A DNA stretch of 64,000 nt from Pseudomonas sp. FP2335 (GTDB lineage Bacteria > Pseudomonadota > Gammaproteobacteria > Pseudomonadales > Pseudomonadaceae): assembly GCF_030687535.1 (NCBI RefSeq), contig NZ_CP117437.1, positions 2,191,501-2,255,500 on the forward strand, written 5' to 3'. Position numbers and translations under genes: made by a program. The notes below the pieces were generated by a model, which saw only the letters and a list, made by a program, of their open reading frames with translations, did not search any database and was not told the DNA's origin. This document shows, piece by piece, positions 37,313 to 48,094 of the stretch. The first letter of the stretch is position 1. The number at the start of each line of letters is the position of its first letter.

Positions 37313-38335
37313 ATGCCTCAGCAAAGCTCCACGCAACTCTGGAAGGGCCCTACCGTGGAGCAGATCGCCAGGGTTGCCAGGGTCGGCGTCGCTACCGTGG
37401 ACCGCGTACTCAATAACCGCGCCGGGGTGCGCGAAAATACCCGGCTCAAGGTGCTGGCGGCGTTGGACAAGCTCAAGCAGGACCTGGCCAACGGCACGGC
37501 CACCCTGCATATCAAACTGTTCTGTGAGTCGGGGGAAACCTTCAACGCCACGCTGGCCAGTGCGCAGGAGGAGATCAACAGTTCGACCCCCGGCGTGGTG
37601 GTACACGGCAGCTACGTGCCGAGCAATCAGGTCGATCCTGCGGCATTGGCCGACCAGGTGCAGGCCGACGGCGCCACGGCCGACGGTGTGATAGTGGTGT
37701 GCCGCGAACACCCGGCGATCAATCGTGCCATCCGCGCCTTGTGTCGCCAGGCGATCCCCGTGGTCTGCCTGACCACCGACCTGCCCAACTCGGGGCGCAG
37801 TGCCTATGTGGGCAACGATCAATATGCGGCCGGTAGCGTCGCCGGACTGTTGATCGGCAATCGCCTGGCGCGGCAGAGGGCCAAGATCCTGCTGGTCACG
37901 AGCATGGCGTTTCGCTGCCAACAGGAGCGGGAAATGGGCTTTCGACGGGTGCTGCGCGCGGAGTTCCCGCACTTGAAAATCGACGAGCGAATGATGTCCG
38001 ACGACAGCCCGCAGACCACCGCCGAGCAGTTGCTGCGCTATTTCTCCAAGCACGACTACCCGGCGGCAATCTACAACGTGGCCGGCGCCAACCGTGGCGT
38101 GGCCCAGGCCATCGGCACGATTCCCGCCGAGCAGCGCCCGGTATTCGTCGGCCACGAGTTGACCGGGCATACGCGGGCGATGCTCGAATCCGGGGTGATG
38201 GACTACGTGGTGTCCCATGATTTCGTCGGCGAACTGGCGGCGGCGGTGCGCTGGATTCGCGGTGCGCGGGAAGGGGCGCGGGCCGCTCCGGCGTTTACCC
38301 GGGTGTTGGTACACACGCGCTACAACTGCGATTGA
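37313..38335 (+). CDS. LacI-family transcriptional regulator
   Basis: A 340-residue regulator. The helix-turn-helix is GPTVEQIARVARVGVATVDR with the hinge helix beginning near LKVLAAL, followed by a periplasmic-binding-protein-like sugar domain (about 65-320). It is divergent from the epimerase and probably controls it. The LacI-type N-terminus is shifted by about ten residues compared with classical members. Confidence 0.88.
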   Translation: MPQQSSTQLWKGPTVEQIARVARVGVATVDRVLNNRAGVRENTRLKVLAALDKLKQDLANGTATLHIKLFCESGETFNATLASAQEEINSSTPGVVVHGSYVPSNQVDPAALADQVQADGATADGVIVVCREHPAINRAIRALCRQAIPVVCLTTDLPNSGRSAYVGNDQYAAGSVAGLLIGNRLARQRAKILLVTSMAFRCQQEREMGFRRVLRAEFPHLKIDERMMSDDSPQTTAEQLLRYFSKHDYPAAIYNVAGANRGVAQAIGTIPAEQRPVFVGHELTGHTRAMLESGVMDYVVSHDFVGELAAAVRWIRGAREGARAAPAFTRVLVHTRYNCD

Positions 38336-38439
38336 CGATGAAGACGTAAAAGTCCAGTATGGAATTATAAGTACAAAACAGTTGCAGCAGCGCTTTCTTC
38401 TCTCTTGCCAAACCAACAACAACCCGCGAGAACCTCATC

Positions 38440-39216
38440 ATGAAGAAACTCCCCCTCATCACCGCCCTGGCCTTGGGCCTGCTTGCGTCCTGCCCGTTGA
38501 TGGCAGCCGAGAAAACCCTGCGCATCGGCATTGAAGCGGCGTACCCACCGTTTGCCTCCAAGACGGAAAAAGGCGAGATCGTCGGTTTTGACTACGACAT
38601 TGGCAACGCCCTGTGCGCGCAGATGAAGGTCAAGTGTGTGTGGGTCGAAGGTGAGTTCGATGGTCTGATTCCGTCCCTCAAGGTGAAGAAAATCGACATG
38701 GCCTTGTCGTCCATGACCATCAATGAAGACCGCAAGAAGTCGGTGGACTTCACCCACAAGTACTATTTCACCTCGTCGCGGCTGGTGATGAAGGACGGCG
38801 CGGTGGTGGATGACGGCTACGCCAGCCTCAAGGGCAAGACCATCGGCGTGCAGCGTGCGACCACCACCGACCGTTATGCCACCGAGGTATTTGAACCCAA
38901 GGGCATCACCGTCAAGCGCTACAGTAATAACGAAGAAATCTACATGGACCTGGCGGCCGGTCGGCTGGATGCGATCTTTGCCGACACCATCCCGCTGAAT
39001 GACTTCCTGCAGATGCCTCGGGGCAAGGGCTATGCGTTTGTCGGGCCCGAGCTGAAGGACCCGAAATACGTGGGCGAGGGCGCGGGGATCGCGGTGCGCA
39101 AGGGCAATGAGGCGTTGGTCACGCAGTTGAACGCGGCGATTGACGGGATTCGGGCGAGCGGTGAGTACCAGAAGATTTCGCAGCAGTACTTCAAGTCCGA
39201 CATCTACGGCGATTGA
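38440..39216 (+). CDS. Periplasmic basic amino acid-binding protein
   Basis: A 258-residue type 3 solute-binding protein with a signal peptide ending at LMAA. The mature start [20 protein letters not shown] and [18 protein letters not shown] match lysine/arginine/ornithine-binding proteins (ArgT/AotJ). No permease or ATPase follows. In P. aeruginosa a similar binding-protein gene accompanies dauBAR, so a role in arginine uptake fits. Here it faces dauR convergently, with a large hairpin repeat between. Confidence 0.88.
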   Translation: MKKLPLITALALGLLASCPLMAAEKTLRIGIEAAYPPFASKTEKGEIVGFDYDIGNALCAQMKVKCVWVEGEFDGLIPSLKVKKIDMALSSMTINEDRKKSVDFTHKYYFTSSRLVMKDGAVVDDGYASLKGKTIGVQRATTTDRYATEVFEPKGITVKRYSNNEEIYMDLAAGRLDAIFADTIPLNDFLQMPRGKGYAFVGPELKDPKYVGEGAGIAVRKGNEALVTQLNAAIDGIRASGEYQKISQQYFKSDIYGD

Positions 39217-39243
39217 TGCCCACACAACCCGGCACCCCCTATT

Positions 39244-39374
39244 GTAGTGAGCGGGCTTGCCCGCGCTGGGTGGCGCAGCCGCCCCAAATCCAGGCACCTC
39301 GGTCTTCCTGAAACACCGCGGTGGATCGTTTGGGGCGGCTGCGCCGCCCAGCGCGGGGCAAGCCCGCTCACTAC
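39244..39374. repeat. Long REPIN-like inverted repeat
   Basis: GTAGTGAGCGGGCTTGCC and its inverse flank inner arms that extend the pairing through the GCGCTGGG and GCCGCCCC stretches to about 45 bases on each side. It lies between two convergent genes and may serve as a transcription end. The same type occurs at 50702-50834. Confidence 0.88.
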
Positions 39375-39386
39375 GACCGAGGTGCC

Positions 39387-40015
39387 TCAATGGCCTTTCA
39401 ATTCCTTGAGGTGTTTGTAGACCGTCGCCCGCCCCATGCCCAGCACGTTGGCCACGTAGTTCGAGGCGCTCTTGCCTTTGAACGCGCCCTCGGCATGCAG
39501 CGCCAGCACCAGTTCGCGCTTGTGGTCGCGGGTCAGCAGGTTGAGGCTCAGTTGCCGCTCGCGCATCCAGGCATGCAAAAACGTGTTGATGCGCTCTTGC
39601 CAATCATCGCGAAACAGCGAGTCCGGCTGTGGGATCAGTTTGCTCGGCGAGAGAAACAGGTCCAGCGCCGCCTTGGCGTTTTCAAACAGTGAAATATTCA
39701 GGTTGATGCACAGCACCGCCAGGCGCCGACCTGTGTGGTCGTGCAGCACGGTGCTCAGGCTGCGAATTTTCTGACCATCCCAATTGAGCTTTTCGTACGG
39801 GCCGATATTGACGTCGCTGATGTCGTCACTGAGCATGTCCTCCAGCGCCGAGTCGTCGCCAATTGCCCGTTTCGACAGGTTGTTGGCGATGTAGTCGACC
39901 TTTTGCGAGCGCAAATCGTGCAGCACTGCTTCGGCGTGGGGAAAGAACAGCGTGGCGATGGCGTCGGCCATCGCCCGGAAGTTCTGCATGATCTGTTCTT
40001 GTTCGGCGCTGTTCA

Positions 40016-40016
<1 letters not shown>
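39387..40016 (-). CDS. dauR: D-arginine utilisation repressor
   Basis: A 209-residue regulator of the YheO/DauR class: an N-terminal PAS-like domain (LFFPHAEAVLHDLRSQKVDY) and a C-terminal helix-turn-helix (ASNYVANVLGMGRATVYKHL). The ATG at 40016 overlaps the dauA stop as TGATG, which favours it over a TTG one codon upstream. Third gene of dauBAR. In P. aeruginosa DauR represses this operon and is relieved by a D-arginine metabolite. Confidence 0.9.
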
Positions 40017-42090
<2,074 letters not shown>

Positions 42091-42116
42091 GGGATGCTCC
42101 GTGACTAAACTAATTT

Positions 42117-42129
42117 GTCCATTATGGAC
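42117..42129. promoter_or_regulatory. Palindrome upstream of dauB
   Basis: GTCCATTATGGAC is a perfect odd palindrome in the 68-base gap between the LysR gene and dauB. It could be a DauR or LysR site; TTGTCCA also occurs, inverted, in front of the LysR gene (43104-43125). Confidence 0.4.
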
Positions 42130-42158
42130 TATTGGTTCTATCCGGCAAGCGCTAAACC

Positions 42159-43097
42159 TCAGCCTGTGAACCTGAATCCGCCCGACAGTTTGTCCTTCAA
42201 ATACCCGACCAACACACTCACCGACTTCGGCACATGGGGCGAATACGGCCGGATCAGGTAAATCTCATCGGCAAACGCGCCCTTGAGCGTCCAGTCCTTG
42301 AGCACCTGCACCAACTTGCCGCTGGCCAGCGCGGCATGCGCGCTGAAATCCGGGAGCAGGGCGATGCCCAGGTGATTGAGGGCCGAGTCTCGCAGGGCTT
42401 CGCTGTTATTGGTGGCGAAACTGCCGGAGATCGGCACCGTGAGGCGTTCGAGGTGTTTTGTGCCGCGCTCGAAGGTCCAGGCGGGCTGGTCGGTGCCGCG
42501 TGGGTAGAACAGGCAGTTATGCGCGGACAACTCGCCCGGCTCGCGGGGTTCACCGTGGCGTTGCAGGTAGTCTTGGGTCGCGACCAACACCGAAGTGGTG
42601 TCGCACAGCTTCCACGCCACATGGGTTTCCGGCACCTGGAAACCATGGCGCACCGCCAGGTCGTAGCCTTCGGCAGCGAGTGAACTCAGGGCGTCGGATA
42701 CGTCCAGCTGGATACGCACCTGCGGGTACTGCTGCAAAAAATCCGACAGATGCGGCACCAGTTGCTGACGAGCGAAGGCCACCGGCGCGGTCAGGCGCAC
42801 CAGCCCGCGAATCTCTCCGACCGAGTCGCGCACCGACGAGAAGCTGCGTGCGATTTGTGCGTAGGCGCTGCGCACTTCGCGGGTCAGCGACAACCCCGCA
42901 TCTGTCAGGCGCACGCTGCGTGTCGTGCGGGTGACCAGGCGGGTGCCGGTGGCTTTTTCCAGGTCGGAAATGCGCTGGCTCACAGCGGACTTGCTCACAC
43001 CCAGGCGGGCGGCGGCGGCAGTGTAGGTGCCGTGCTCTTCCAGTACTGACAGCCAGTGGATATGGGTCCACAGCCCTTCGATCTCAGCCTTTTCCAT
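42159..43097 (-). CDS. LysR-family transcriptional regulator
   Basis: A 312-residue LTTR. The winged helix-turn-helix is LEEHGTYTAAAARLGVSKSA followed by VSQRISDLE; the effector-binding domain begins near residue 85 (GLVRLTAPVAFARQ). The ATG at 43097 is preferred to a TTG nine codons upstream, since that region holds an inverted repeat that looks like its operator. It is divergent from mmsA, which it probably controls, and upstream of dauB on the same strand. Confidence 0.88.
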   Translation of the reverse strand: MEKAEIEGLWTHIHWLSVLEEHGTYTAAAARLGVSKSAVSQRISDLEKATGTRLVTRTTRSVRLTDAGLSLTREVRSAYAQIARSFSSVRDSVGEIRGLVRLTAPVAFARQQLVPHLSDFLQQYPQVRIQLDVSDALSSLAAEGYDLAVRHGFQVPETHVAWKLCDTTSVLVATQDYLQRHGEPREPGELSAHNCLFYPRGTDQPAWTFERGTKHLERLTVPISGSFATNNSEALRDSALNHLGIALLPDFSAHAALASGKLVQVLKDWTLKGAFADEIYLIRPYSPHVPKSVSVLVGYLKDKLSGGFRFTG

Positions 43098-43103
43098 GAT
43101 GGG

Positions 43104-43125
43104 ATTGTTCGCGTATGTGGACAAT
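43104..43125. promoter_or_regulatory. Imperfect palindrome between the LysR gene and mmsA
   Basis: ATTGTTC and GGACAAT form 7-base arms (one mismatch) around eight bases, directly before the LysR start. The size and position fit an LTTR autoregulatory site. Confidence 0.4.
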
Positions 43126-43219
43126 AAGTTCAGGATTCTGCTCTGGTTAGGAACAAAGCGAAAGCCTATCGTGTGTCTGACTTACTGACCTGCATGCTAC
43201 CCACCTGGGATCTACTGCC

Positions 43220-44719
43220 ATGACAACTACAATCGAGCACTACATCAACGACCAGCGCGTGTCCCGCGATGATCGTTATCAGGACGTCTTCAACCCGGCC
43301 ACCGGCGAAAAGACCGGGCGCGTCGCGCTGGCCAGCCGCCAGACCGTGTCCGAAGCCGTCGCCGCTGCCCAGGCCGCCTTCGCCGGTTGGGCCGACACCC
43401 CGCCGATCCGCCGCGCCCGCGTGCTGTTCGAGTACCTGCACCTGCTGCGTGAACGCAAGGACGACCTGGCGCGCATCATCGTTGCCGAACACGGCAAGGT
43501 GTTCACCGACGCCCAGGGCGAAGTGGACCGTGGTATCGACATTCTGGAGTTCGCCTGCGGTATTCCGAACCTGCTCAAGGGCGAGTATTCCGACCAGGTT
43601 TCCCGTGGCATGGACAACTGGACCATGCGCCAGCCGCTGGGCGTTGTAGCGGGCGTGACGCCGTTCAACTTCCCGGTGATGGTGCCGATGTGGATGTACC
43701 CGATTGCCATCGCGGCGGGTAACACCTTCATCCTCAAGCCAAGCCCGACTGACCCAAGCGCGTCGTTGTTCATGGCCGAGTTGCTGCATGAAGCCGGGCT
43801 GCCAAAAGGCGTGTTCAACGTGGTGCAGGGCGACAAGGAATCGGTCGACGCCTTGATCGAACACCCGGACGTCAAGGCTGTGAGCTTTGTCGGCTCGACG
43901 CCGATTGCGCAATACATCTACGAAACCGGCGCCCGCCACGGCAAGCGCGTGCAAGGCCTGGGTGGCGCGAAAAACCACATGGTGGTGATGCCCGACGCCG
44001 ACATCGAAAAAACCGTCGACGCCCTGATGGGTGCGGCCTACGGCAGTGCCGGCGAGCGTTGCATGGCCATCTCGGTGGCGGTGCTGGTGGGCGACGTGGG
44101 TGACAAGGTCATCGCCGCGCTGACCGAGCGCGCCAAGCAACTGCGCATCACCGATGGCCGCGACCTGAAAGCCGAGATGGGCCCGATCGTGTCCCGTGCT
44201 GCCCTGGAACGCATCAGCGGTTATATCGAGCAAGGCGTGCAGGCCGGCGCACAACTGCTGCTCGACGGACGCGACTACGTGCCGACCGAGGCGGGCCTGG
44301 AAAACGGCTTCTGGCTCGGCGCGACCTTGTTTGACCACGTGACCAAAGAGATGAGCATCTACCGCGAAGAAATCTTCGGCCCGGTGCTGGCCTGCGTGCG
44401 CGTGAGCGACTTCGGCGAAGCGGTGAAACTGGTCAACGAACACGAATTCGGCAACGGCGTGAGTTGCTTTACCCGCGACGGCAACATCGCCCGCGAGTTT
44501 GCCCGGCGCATTGAAGTGGGCATGGTCGGCATCAACGTGCCGATCCCGGTGCCGATGGCGTGGCATGGTTTTGGCGGCTGGAAGAAAAGCCTGTTTGGCG
44601 ACATGCATGCCTACGGCACTGAGGGTGTGCGGTTCTACACCAAGCAGAAGTCGATCATGCAGCGCTGGTCGGAGAGCATCGAGCAAGGCGCCGAGTTCGC
44701 CATGCCGGTCTCCAAATAA
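43220..44719 (+). CDS. mmsA: CoA-acylating methylmalonate-semialdehyde dehydrogenase
   Basis: A 499-residue aldehyde dehydrogenase of the MmsA class. Family text includes [20 protein letters not shown] and the catalytic [17 protein letters not shown]. It converts (methyl)malonate semialdehyde to propionyl- or acetyl-CoA in valine, inositol or beta-alanine breakdown. No mmsB, transaminase or iol genes adjoin it, so which pathway it serves is open. The LysR gene is divergent and is the likely regulator. Confidence 0.9.
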   Translation: MTTTIEHYINDQRVSRDDRYQDVFNPATGEKTGRVALASRQTVSEAVAAAQAAFAGWADTPPIRRARVLFEYLHLLRERKDDLARIIVAEHGKVFTDAQGEVDRGIDILEFACGIPNLLKGEYSDQVSRGMDNWTMRQPLGVVAGVTPFNFPVMVPMWMYPIAIAAGNTFILKPSPTDPSASLFMAELLHEAGLPKGVFNVVQGDKESVDALIEHPDVKAVSFVGSTPIAQYIYETGARHGKRVQGLGGAKNHMVVMPDADIEKTVDALMGAAYGSAGERCMAISVAVLVGDVGDKVIAALTERAKQLRITDGRDLKAEMGPIVSRAALERISGYIEQGVQAGAQLLLDGRDYVPTEAGLENGFWLGATLFDHVTKEMSIYREEIFGPVLACVRVSDFGEAVKLVNEHEFGNGVSCFTRDGNIAREFARRIEVGMVGINVPIPVPMAWHGFGGWKKSLFGDMHAYGTEGVRFYTKQKSIMQRWSESIEQGAEFAMPVSK

Positions 44720-44744
44720 CTGAAGCCTGTACGCGGTTCAACAT

Positions 44745-44831
44745 GTGGGAGCGGGCTTGCCCGCGATAGGGGTGTGTCAGCCAGCCAGTTTGGCACTGAT
44801 GCACCGCTATCGCAGGCAAGCCAGCTCCCAC
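44745..44831. repeat. REPIN (inverted REP pair)
   Basis: GTGGGAGCGGGCTTGCCCGC on the left pairs with the inverse GCAGGCAAGCCAGCTCCCAC on the right. It lies directly after mmsA. The same variant is at 46091-46177. Confidence 0.9.
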
Positions 44832-44951
44832 ACTTTTTTCTGCGCCTGGAACGGCGCGCAGGTCTTGGCTTCTCTTGCTCTACTTGAAGGAACTTGGCAC
44901 GCTCACCCAGCGAGCGAACACAGTTAAGTCAATCAATAGGGAAATGCCACG

Positions 44952-45617
44952 TTGAGCTGGGTAAAATTCGGAGTATTGCTGGCCTTGCCGGGCGCGCTGC
45001 TGTCAGTCCTGAGCATGTACATGGTGCTCAAGGACGACAACAAACTCGAGGCCGATCTTTCCTACCAATACGACAGTGCGCCACGTCTCTTCACCGAGCG
45101 CTTGGACACGGTTAAGGAACACCTCGATTACACGCGCCTGTATGACGACATCAAGCATGCCGGCAACGGTGCCCTCAGCCACGAACAGATCAACAAAATT
45201 GTTGACCTGAGCCAGGCCCCCTATCTGGCCGTGTTCGACGCGCCGTTCGAAAGGGGACCTGACAACTACCCCGTCAGGCTGTTGATCACCCTCAGGAACA
45301 CCGGCAGCAAGGTGATCAAGGAAGTGCACATCAAGCTACCTGAGAAAGGCGTCGTTCAGATCCGCGACGAATCACGTATCGATACCCTCAAACCGGATTT
45401 GCTGAGCAGCGTGGAGATTCCGGCGATTGTGCAAAACGGCGTCTACCGGATCTGGATTTATTTTCAGGGTGATCTGAAAACGCTCATGGAGAAAGACGTG
45501 CACATCGGCTACAGCGATGGCGTGGCACAGGTTCGAGTCTCTGAGGAGGTCATTGGCCTCGACGCGTATATGGCCCGATATGGGGTTTTCTGGTTGTCTA
45601 TGTTGACGCTGGTTTAG
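44952..45617 (+). CDS. Hypothetical two-helix membrane protein cut by an amber codon
   Basis: A 221-residue protein, not recognised. An N-terminal helix (VKFGVLLALPGALLSVLSMY) leads to a periplasmic domain with a beta-rich second half. The frame stops at TAG (45615-45617) in the middle of a second hydrophobic helix, VFWLSMLTLV. In the same frame beyond the stop, ALLVALYMLVSTYKEDETSP completes the helix and a cytoplasmic tail before TAA at 45687-45689. The intact gene would encode about 245 residues, so a point mutation probably created the stop. The start is TTG behind AGGGA; the ATG nearby ends after three codons. Confidence 0.7.
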   Translation: MSWVKFGVLLALPGALLSVLSMYMVLKDDNKLEADLSYQYDSAPRLFTERLDTVKEHLDYTRLYDDIKHAGNGALSHEQINKIVDLSQAPYLAVFDAPFERGPDNYPVRLLITLRNTGSKVIKEVHIKLPEKGVVQIRDESRIDTLKPDLLSSVEIPAIVQNGVYRIWIYFQGDLKTLMEKDVHIGYSDGVAQVRVSEEVIGLDAYMARYGVFWLSMLTLV

Positions 45618-45718
45618 GCGTTGCTGGTCGCCCTCTACATGCTGGTTTCAACTTATAAAGAAGATGAAACCAGCCCGGCGTCACGATAAATGACTATCCC
45701 CGTCCACTGGAGAATGCG

Positions 45719-46051
45719 TTGAAAGCAATCATGGGTATCGCCTTGTTGGGCTCGTTGCTGGCGGGCTGTGCGCCGTCTCACTCGGCATGGACGGGCGTCA
45801 GGAACGCGTTTGTCGGCACGCGCTTCGATGCCCACCTCTATGACGACTGCAGCCGCGGCTGTGGCGACTCCTATTGGTCCCCGGTCAACAAGAACAAAGT
45901 CTATGACCAAGTTGTGAAGGAGGGCGATGGCCAGCGCTACTTCGTGACCTGGATCCGCGACTGTCGATACTCTGTGCTCGTATCGGGTGAGGGCGTTATC
46001 CAGTCGTGGCGCTATGAGAATGAAAACCGTAGCAGCTGTTACATTTTTTGA
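45719..46051 (+). CDS. Small hypothetical lipoprotein
   Basis: A 110-residue protein with a lipoprotein signal: a short hydrophobic stretch and the lipobox LLAGC near residue 17. The mature part has several further cysteines (DDCSRGCGDSYW, IRDCRYS, RSSCYIF) that could form disulfides in the periplasm. It starts at TTG, like the gene upstream, behind GGAG. I do not recognise the family. Thirty bases separate it from the end of the broken membrane-protein frame, so the two may form an operon. Confidence 0.65.
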   Translation: MKAIMGIALLGSLLAGCAPSHSAWTGVRNAFVGTRFDAHLYDDCSRGCGDSYWSPVNKNKVYDQVVKEGDGQRYFVTWIRDCRYSVLVSGEGVIQSWRYENENRSSCYIF

Positions 46052-46090
46052 TCGTTCCCCAAATAACCAAAGCCTGTACGCGGTCACACT

Positions 46091-46177
46091 GTGGGAGCGG
46101 GCTTGCCCGCGATGAGGGAGTGTCAGTTAGCCTGTTTGGCACTGATAGACCGCTATCGCAGGCAAGCCAGCTCCCAC
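46091..46177. repeat. REPIN (inverted REP pair)
   Basis: Left arm GTGGGAGCGGGCTTGCCCGC, right arm GCAGGCAAGCCAGCTCCCAC, shared with the copy at 44745-44831, including the inner GTTTGGCACTGAT. It ends five bases before the DUF6124 stop. Confidence 0.9.
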
Positions 46178-46181
46178 ATGT

Positions 46182-46478
46182 TTAAACGAGTTTCAGGCAG
46201 TTGATGGAGCGATCCACCGTGGTGCGGGCAATCTCCAGCAGGTGCCACACCGCCAGAATCTTCGCCCGTTCGGGGCTCTCCAACTGTTCACCACAATCCA
46301 GCGCTGTCGCCGAAGCACTGTCCAGCAAACTGGCGGTGTAGAGCAGGGCGTCTTCGAAACTCAGGTCTTCGTTGACCGAGTGGAAGCCTTGGGCTGGCAG
46401 GTAATGGTCGATGGCGCGGTTGAAGGCGGCGCGGTCTTTGGCGGGGTCGATGGGTGGGTCGGGTAGGGCTTTGTTCAT
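46182..46478 (-). CDS. DUF6124 family protein, copy 2
   Basis: A 98-residue paralogue of the protein at 7288-7584, with the shared core RAAFNRAIDHYLP and GFHSVNEDLSFEDALLYTAS, and a different tail (NCLKLV). Function unknown. The ATG at 46478 follows TAGGAG and is the counterpart of the copy 1 start; an upstream in-frame extension would run through the regulatory leader and is rejected. As at copy 1, the ribosome-binding site is part of a sequence complementary to a C4-like RNA in the leader. Confidence 0.85.
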   Translation of the reverse strand: MNKALPDPPIDPAKDRAAFNRAIDHYLPAQGFHSVNEDLSFEDALLYTASLLDSASATALDCGEQLESPERAKILAVWHLLEIARTTVDRSINCLKLV

Positions 46479-46487
46479 GGTGTAACT

Positions 46488-46524
46488 CCTATTGGGCAAT
46501 GGAGCTACCGTCAACGCTGCTAAA
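46488..46524 (-). promoter_or_regulatory. Predicted antisense target over the DUF6124-2 ribosome-binding site
   Basis: The minus strand has TTTAGCAG (46517-46524) and CAATAGG (46488-46494), the latter running into the Shine-Dalgarno TAGGAG. They are complementary to CTGCTAA and CCTATTG in the RNA at 46529-46606. They differ from the corresponding segments at locus 1, so each RNA should recognise only its own leader. Confidence 0.6.
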
Positions 46525-46528
46525 CGTG

Positions 46529-46606
46529 GGTGGTAGCTGTACGCGGGTTAGCAGACCGGTCAATAGGAAAACCAGCGCACCCGAAGGTGCCCCGCGCACA
46601 GCCACC
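46529..46606 (-). ncRNA. C4-like antisense RNA, locus 2
   Basis: A 78-nt segment with the same fold as at 7637-7710. Its closing stem pairs GGUGGCUGUGCGCG (46593-46606) with 46529-46545, keeping the three-base bulge. The GCACC-UUCG-GGUGC hairpin is at 46577-46590. A second hairpin has a 10-nt loop carrying CCTATTG (46561-46567), and a single-stranded CTGCTAACCC follows (46545-46554). Compared with locus 1 the stems are conserved or compensated, while both recognition segments have changed together with their targets. Confidence 0.6.
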
Positions 46607-46630
46607 ATAAATGCAGATGTGAACCGTGTG

Positions 46631-46713
46631 CCTATTGAAGTCAGGCTGCTAAACCCGGTCACTGAATTGGCAGTGACGGACCGCAGACTAGCCACCGATT
46701 CCAGCAGGCACAA
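46631..46713 (-). promoter_or_regulatory. Promoter and 5' leader of DUF6124 locus 2
   Basis: TTGTGC (46708-46713), a 17-base spacer and TAGTCT (46685-46690) match the arrangement at locus 1. The GTCACTG/CAGTGAC hairpin follows, then TTTAGCAG (within 46646-46656) and CAATAGG (46631-46637), the first copies of the two complementary segments. The shared block continues to about 46803; beyond it lies only a REPIN before xylH. Confidence 0.45.
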
Positions 46714-46835
46714 GGCGGCGGGGATTGTCTCGGAAACGTCCTGCAATTTAAAGCGACACGACTTGCTGGCCCTTTACGAACCATGACAAAACTCCAGCAA
46801 CCCCAGCGCCCTAATGCTGAAATGCAGTCAAAAAT

Positions 46836-46923
46836 GTGGGAGCGGGCTTGCTCGCGAATGCGGTGGATCAGCCAATGAATGAGTTGACTGAACCACCGCA
46901 TTCGCGAGCAAGCCCGCTCCCAC
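46836..46923. repeat. REPIN (inverted REP pair)
   Basis: Arms GTGGGAGCGGGCTTGCTCGC and inverse, with GAATGCGG extensions, as at 17615-17702. It lies between the DUF6124 leader and the end of xylH. Confidence 0.9.
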
Positions 46924-46957
46924 AAGGGTTCTAGGGTGTTTTGGAGAATGGGGGAAC

Positions 46958-48094
46958 TTACCGTCGCCCAGCCCGCGTACTCACATCCACCCAAACCGCC
47001 AACACCAGAATGCTGCCCTTCACGATCATCTGCCAGTAACTGTCCACGTCCAGCATCGACATGCCGTTGTCCAGGCTGGTAATCACCAACGCCCCCAGCA
47101 ACGCGCCATACACCGTGCCCGAGCCGCCGCGCATCGAAGTGCCGCCGATAAAGCACGCGGCAATGGCGTCCAGTTCGCCCATGTTGCCTGCTGACGGTGA
47201 GCCGGCAGCCAGCCGCGCAGTGTTGACCAGACCGGCGAGCGCGCACATCACGCCCATGATCCCGAAGATCCACAATTTCACCGCCTGCACGTTGATGCCC
47301 GACAGCCGCGTGGCCTCCATATTGCTGCCCACCGCATACACCCGGCGGCCGAACACGGTCTGGCTGGTGACATAGCTGAACACGCCGAGCAGCACCATCA
47401 ACAGCAGCACCGGCACCGGAATGCCGTCATAGCTGTTGAGGGTGGTGACGAATCCGGCGAGCACTGCGCCGATCACTGCCACACGCACCAGGTCACGCAC
47501 CATCGAGTGCGCCGTCAACCCATGCAATGCGCGATTGCGGCGCTGTTTCCAGGTCAGGAACAGCGTCAACGCAAACAACAGCACCCCAAGCCCAACACCC
47601 ACCGCATGCGGCAAATACCCCTGGCCTATGTACACCAGCGACGGCGACACCGGCGCGATGGTGGTGCCGCCGGTGATCCCCAGCAGAATCCCGCGAAACG
47701 CGAGCATCCCGCCCAACCCGACGATAAACGACGGGATGCGCAGATAGGCCGTCATGTAGCCGTTGGCCAAACCAATCATCAACCCGCACAACGCCACCAG
47801 ACTCAGGTTGGCCAGCAATGGCACGTGATACACCACGTCGAGGATCGCCGCCAAGCCACCGAGCAACCCCAGCAACGAGCCTACCGACAAGTCGATCTCG
47901 CCGCTGATGATCACCAGCACCATGCCGCACGCCAGAATCCCGGTGATCGCCATCTGCCGCAACAGGTTGGACAGGTTGCGCGGCGTGAGAAACCCGCCCT
48001 CGGTCTGCCAGCTGAAAAACACCCAGATCACCGCCACGGCGATGACCAGGGCAAGCATTTTGTAGCGAGTAAACAGCTGTTTGACCTGGTTCAT
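46958..48094 (-). CDS. xylH: D-xylose ABC transporter permease
   Basis: A 378-residue permease of the carbohydrate uptake type 2 family with about ten helices; the family segment GEIDLSVGSLLGLLGGLAAI is present. Its ATG is immediately next to the stop of xylG with no gap. Third gene of xylFGH. No xylulokinase gene follows it; the next features are a REPIN and the DUF6124 locus. Confidence 0.92.
   Translation of the reverse strand: MNQVKQLFTRYKMLALVIAVAVIWVFFSWQTEGGFLTPRNLSNLLRQMAITGILACGMVLVIISGEIDLSVGSLLGLLGGLAAILDVVYHVPLLANLSLVALCGLMIGLANGYMTAYLRIPSFIVGLGGMLAFRGILLGITGGTTIAPVSPSLVYIGQGYLPHAVGVGLGVLLFALTLFLTWKQRRNRALHGLTAHSMVRDLVRVAVIGAVLAGFVTTLNSYDGIPVPVLLLMVLLGVFSYVTSQTVFGRRVYAVGSNMEATRLSGINVQAVKLWIFGIMGVMCALAGLVNTARLAAGSPSAGNMGELDAIAACFIGGTSMRGGSGTVYGALLGALVITSLDNGMSMLDVDSYWQMIVKGSILVLAVWVDVSTRAGRR

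Noticed and set aside
46489..46746. An 85-codon open frame across the leader of DUF6124 copy 2, containing MVAVRGAPSGA
   Set aside because: It lies exactly over the predicted C4-like RNA and promoter, similar to the frames often annotated over C4 regions of phages. Locus 1 does not keep the same frame open, so it is an artefact.
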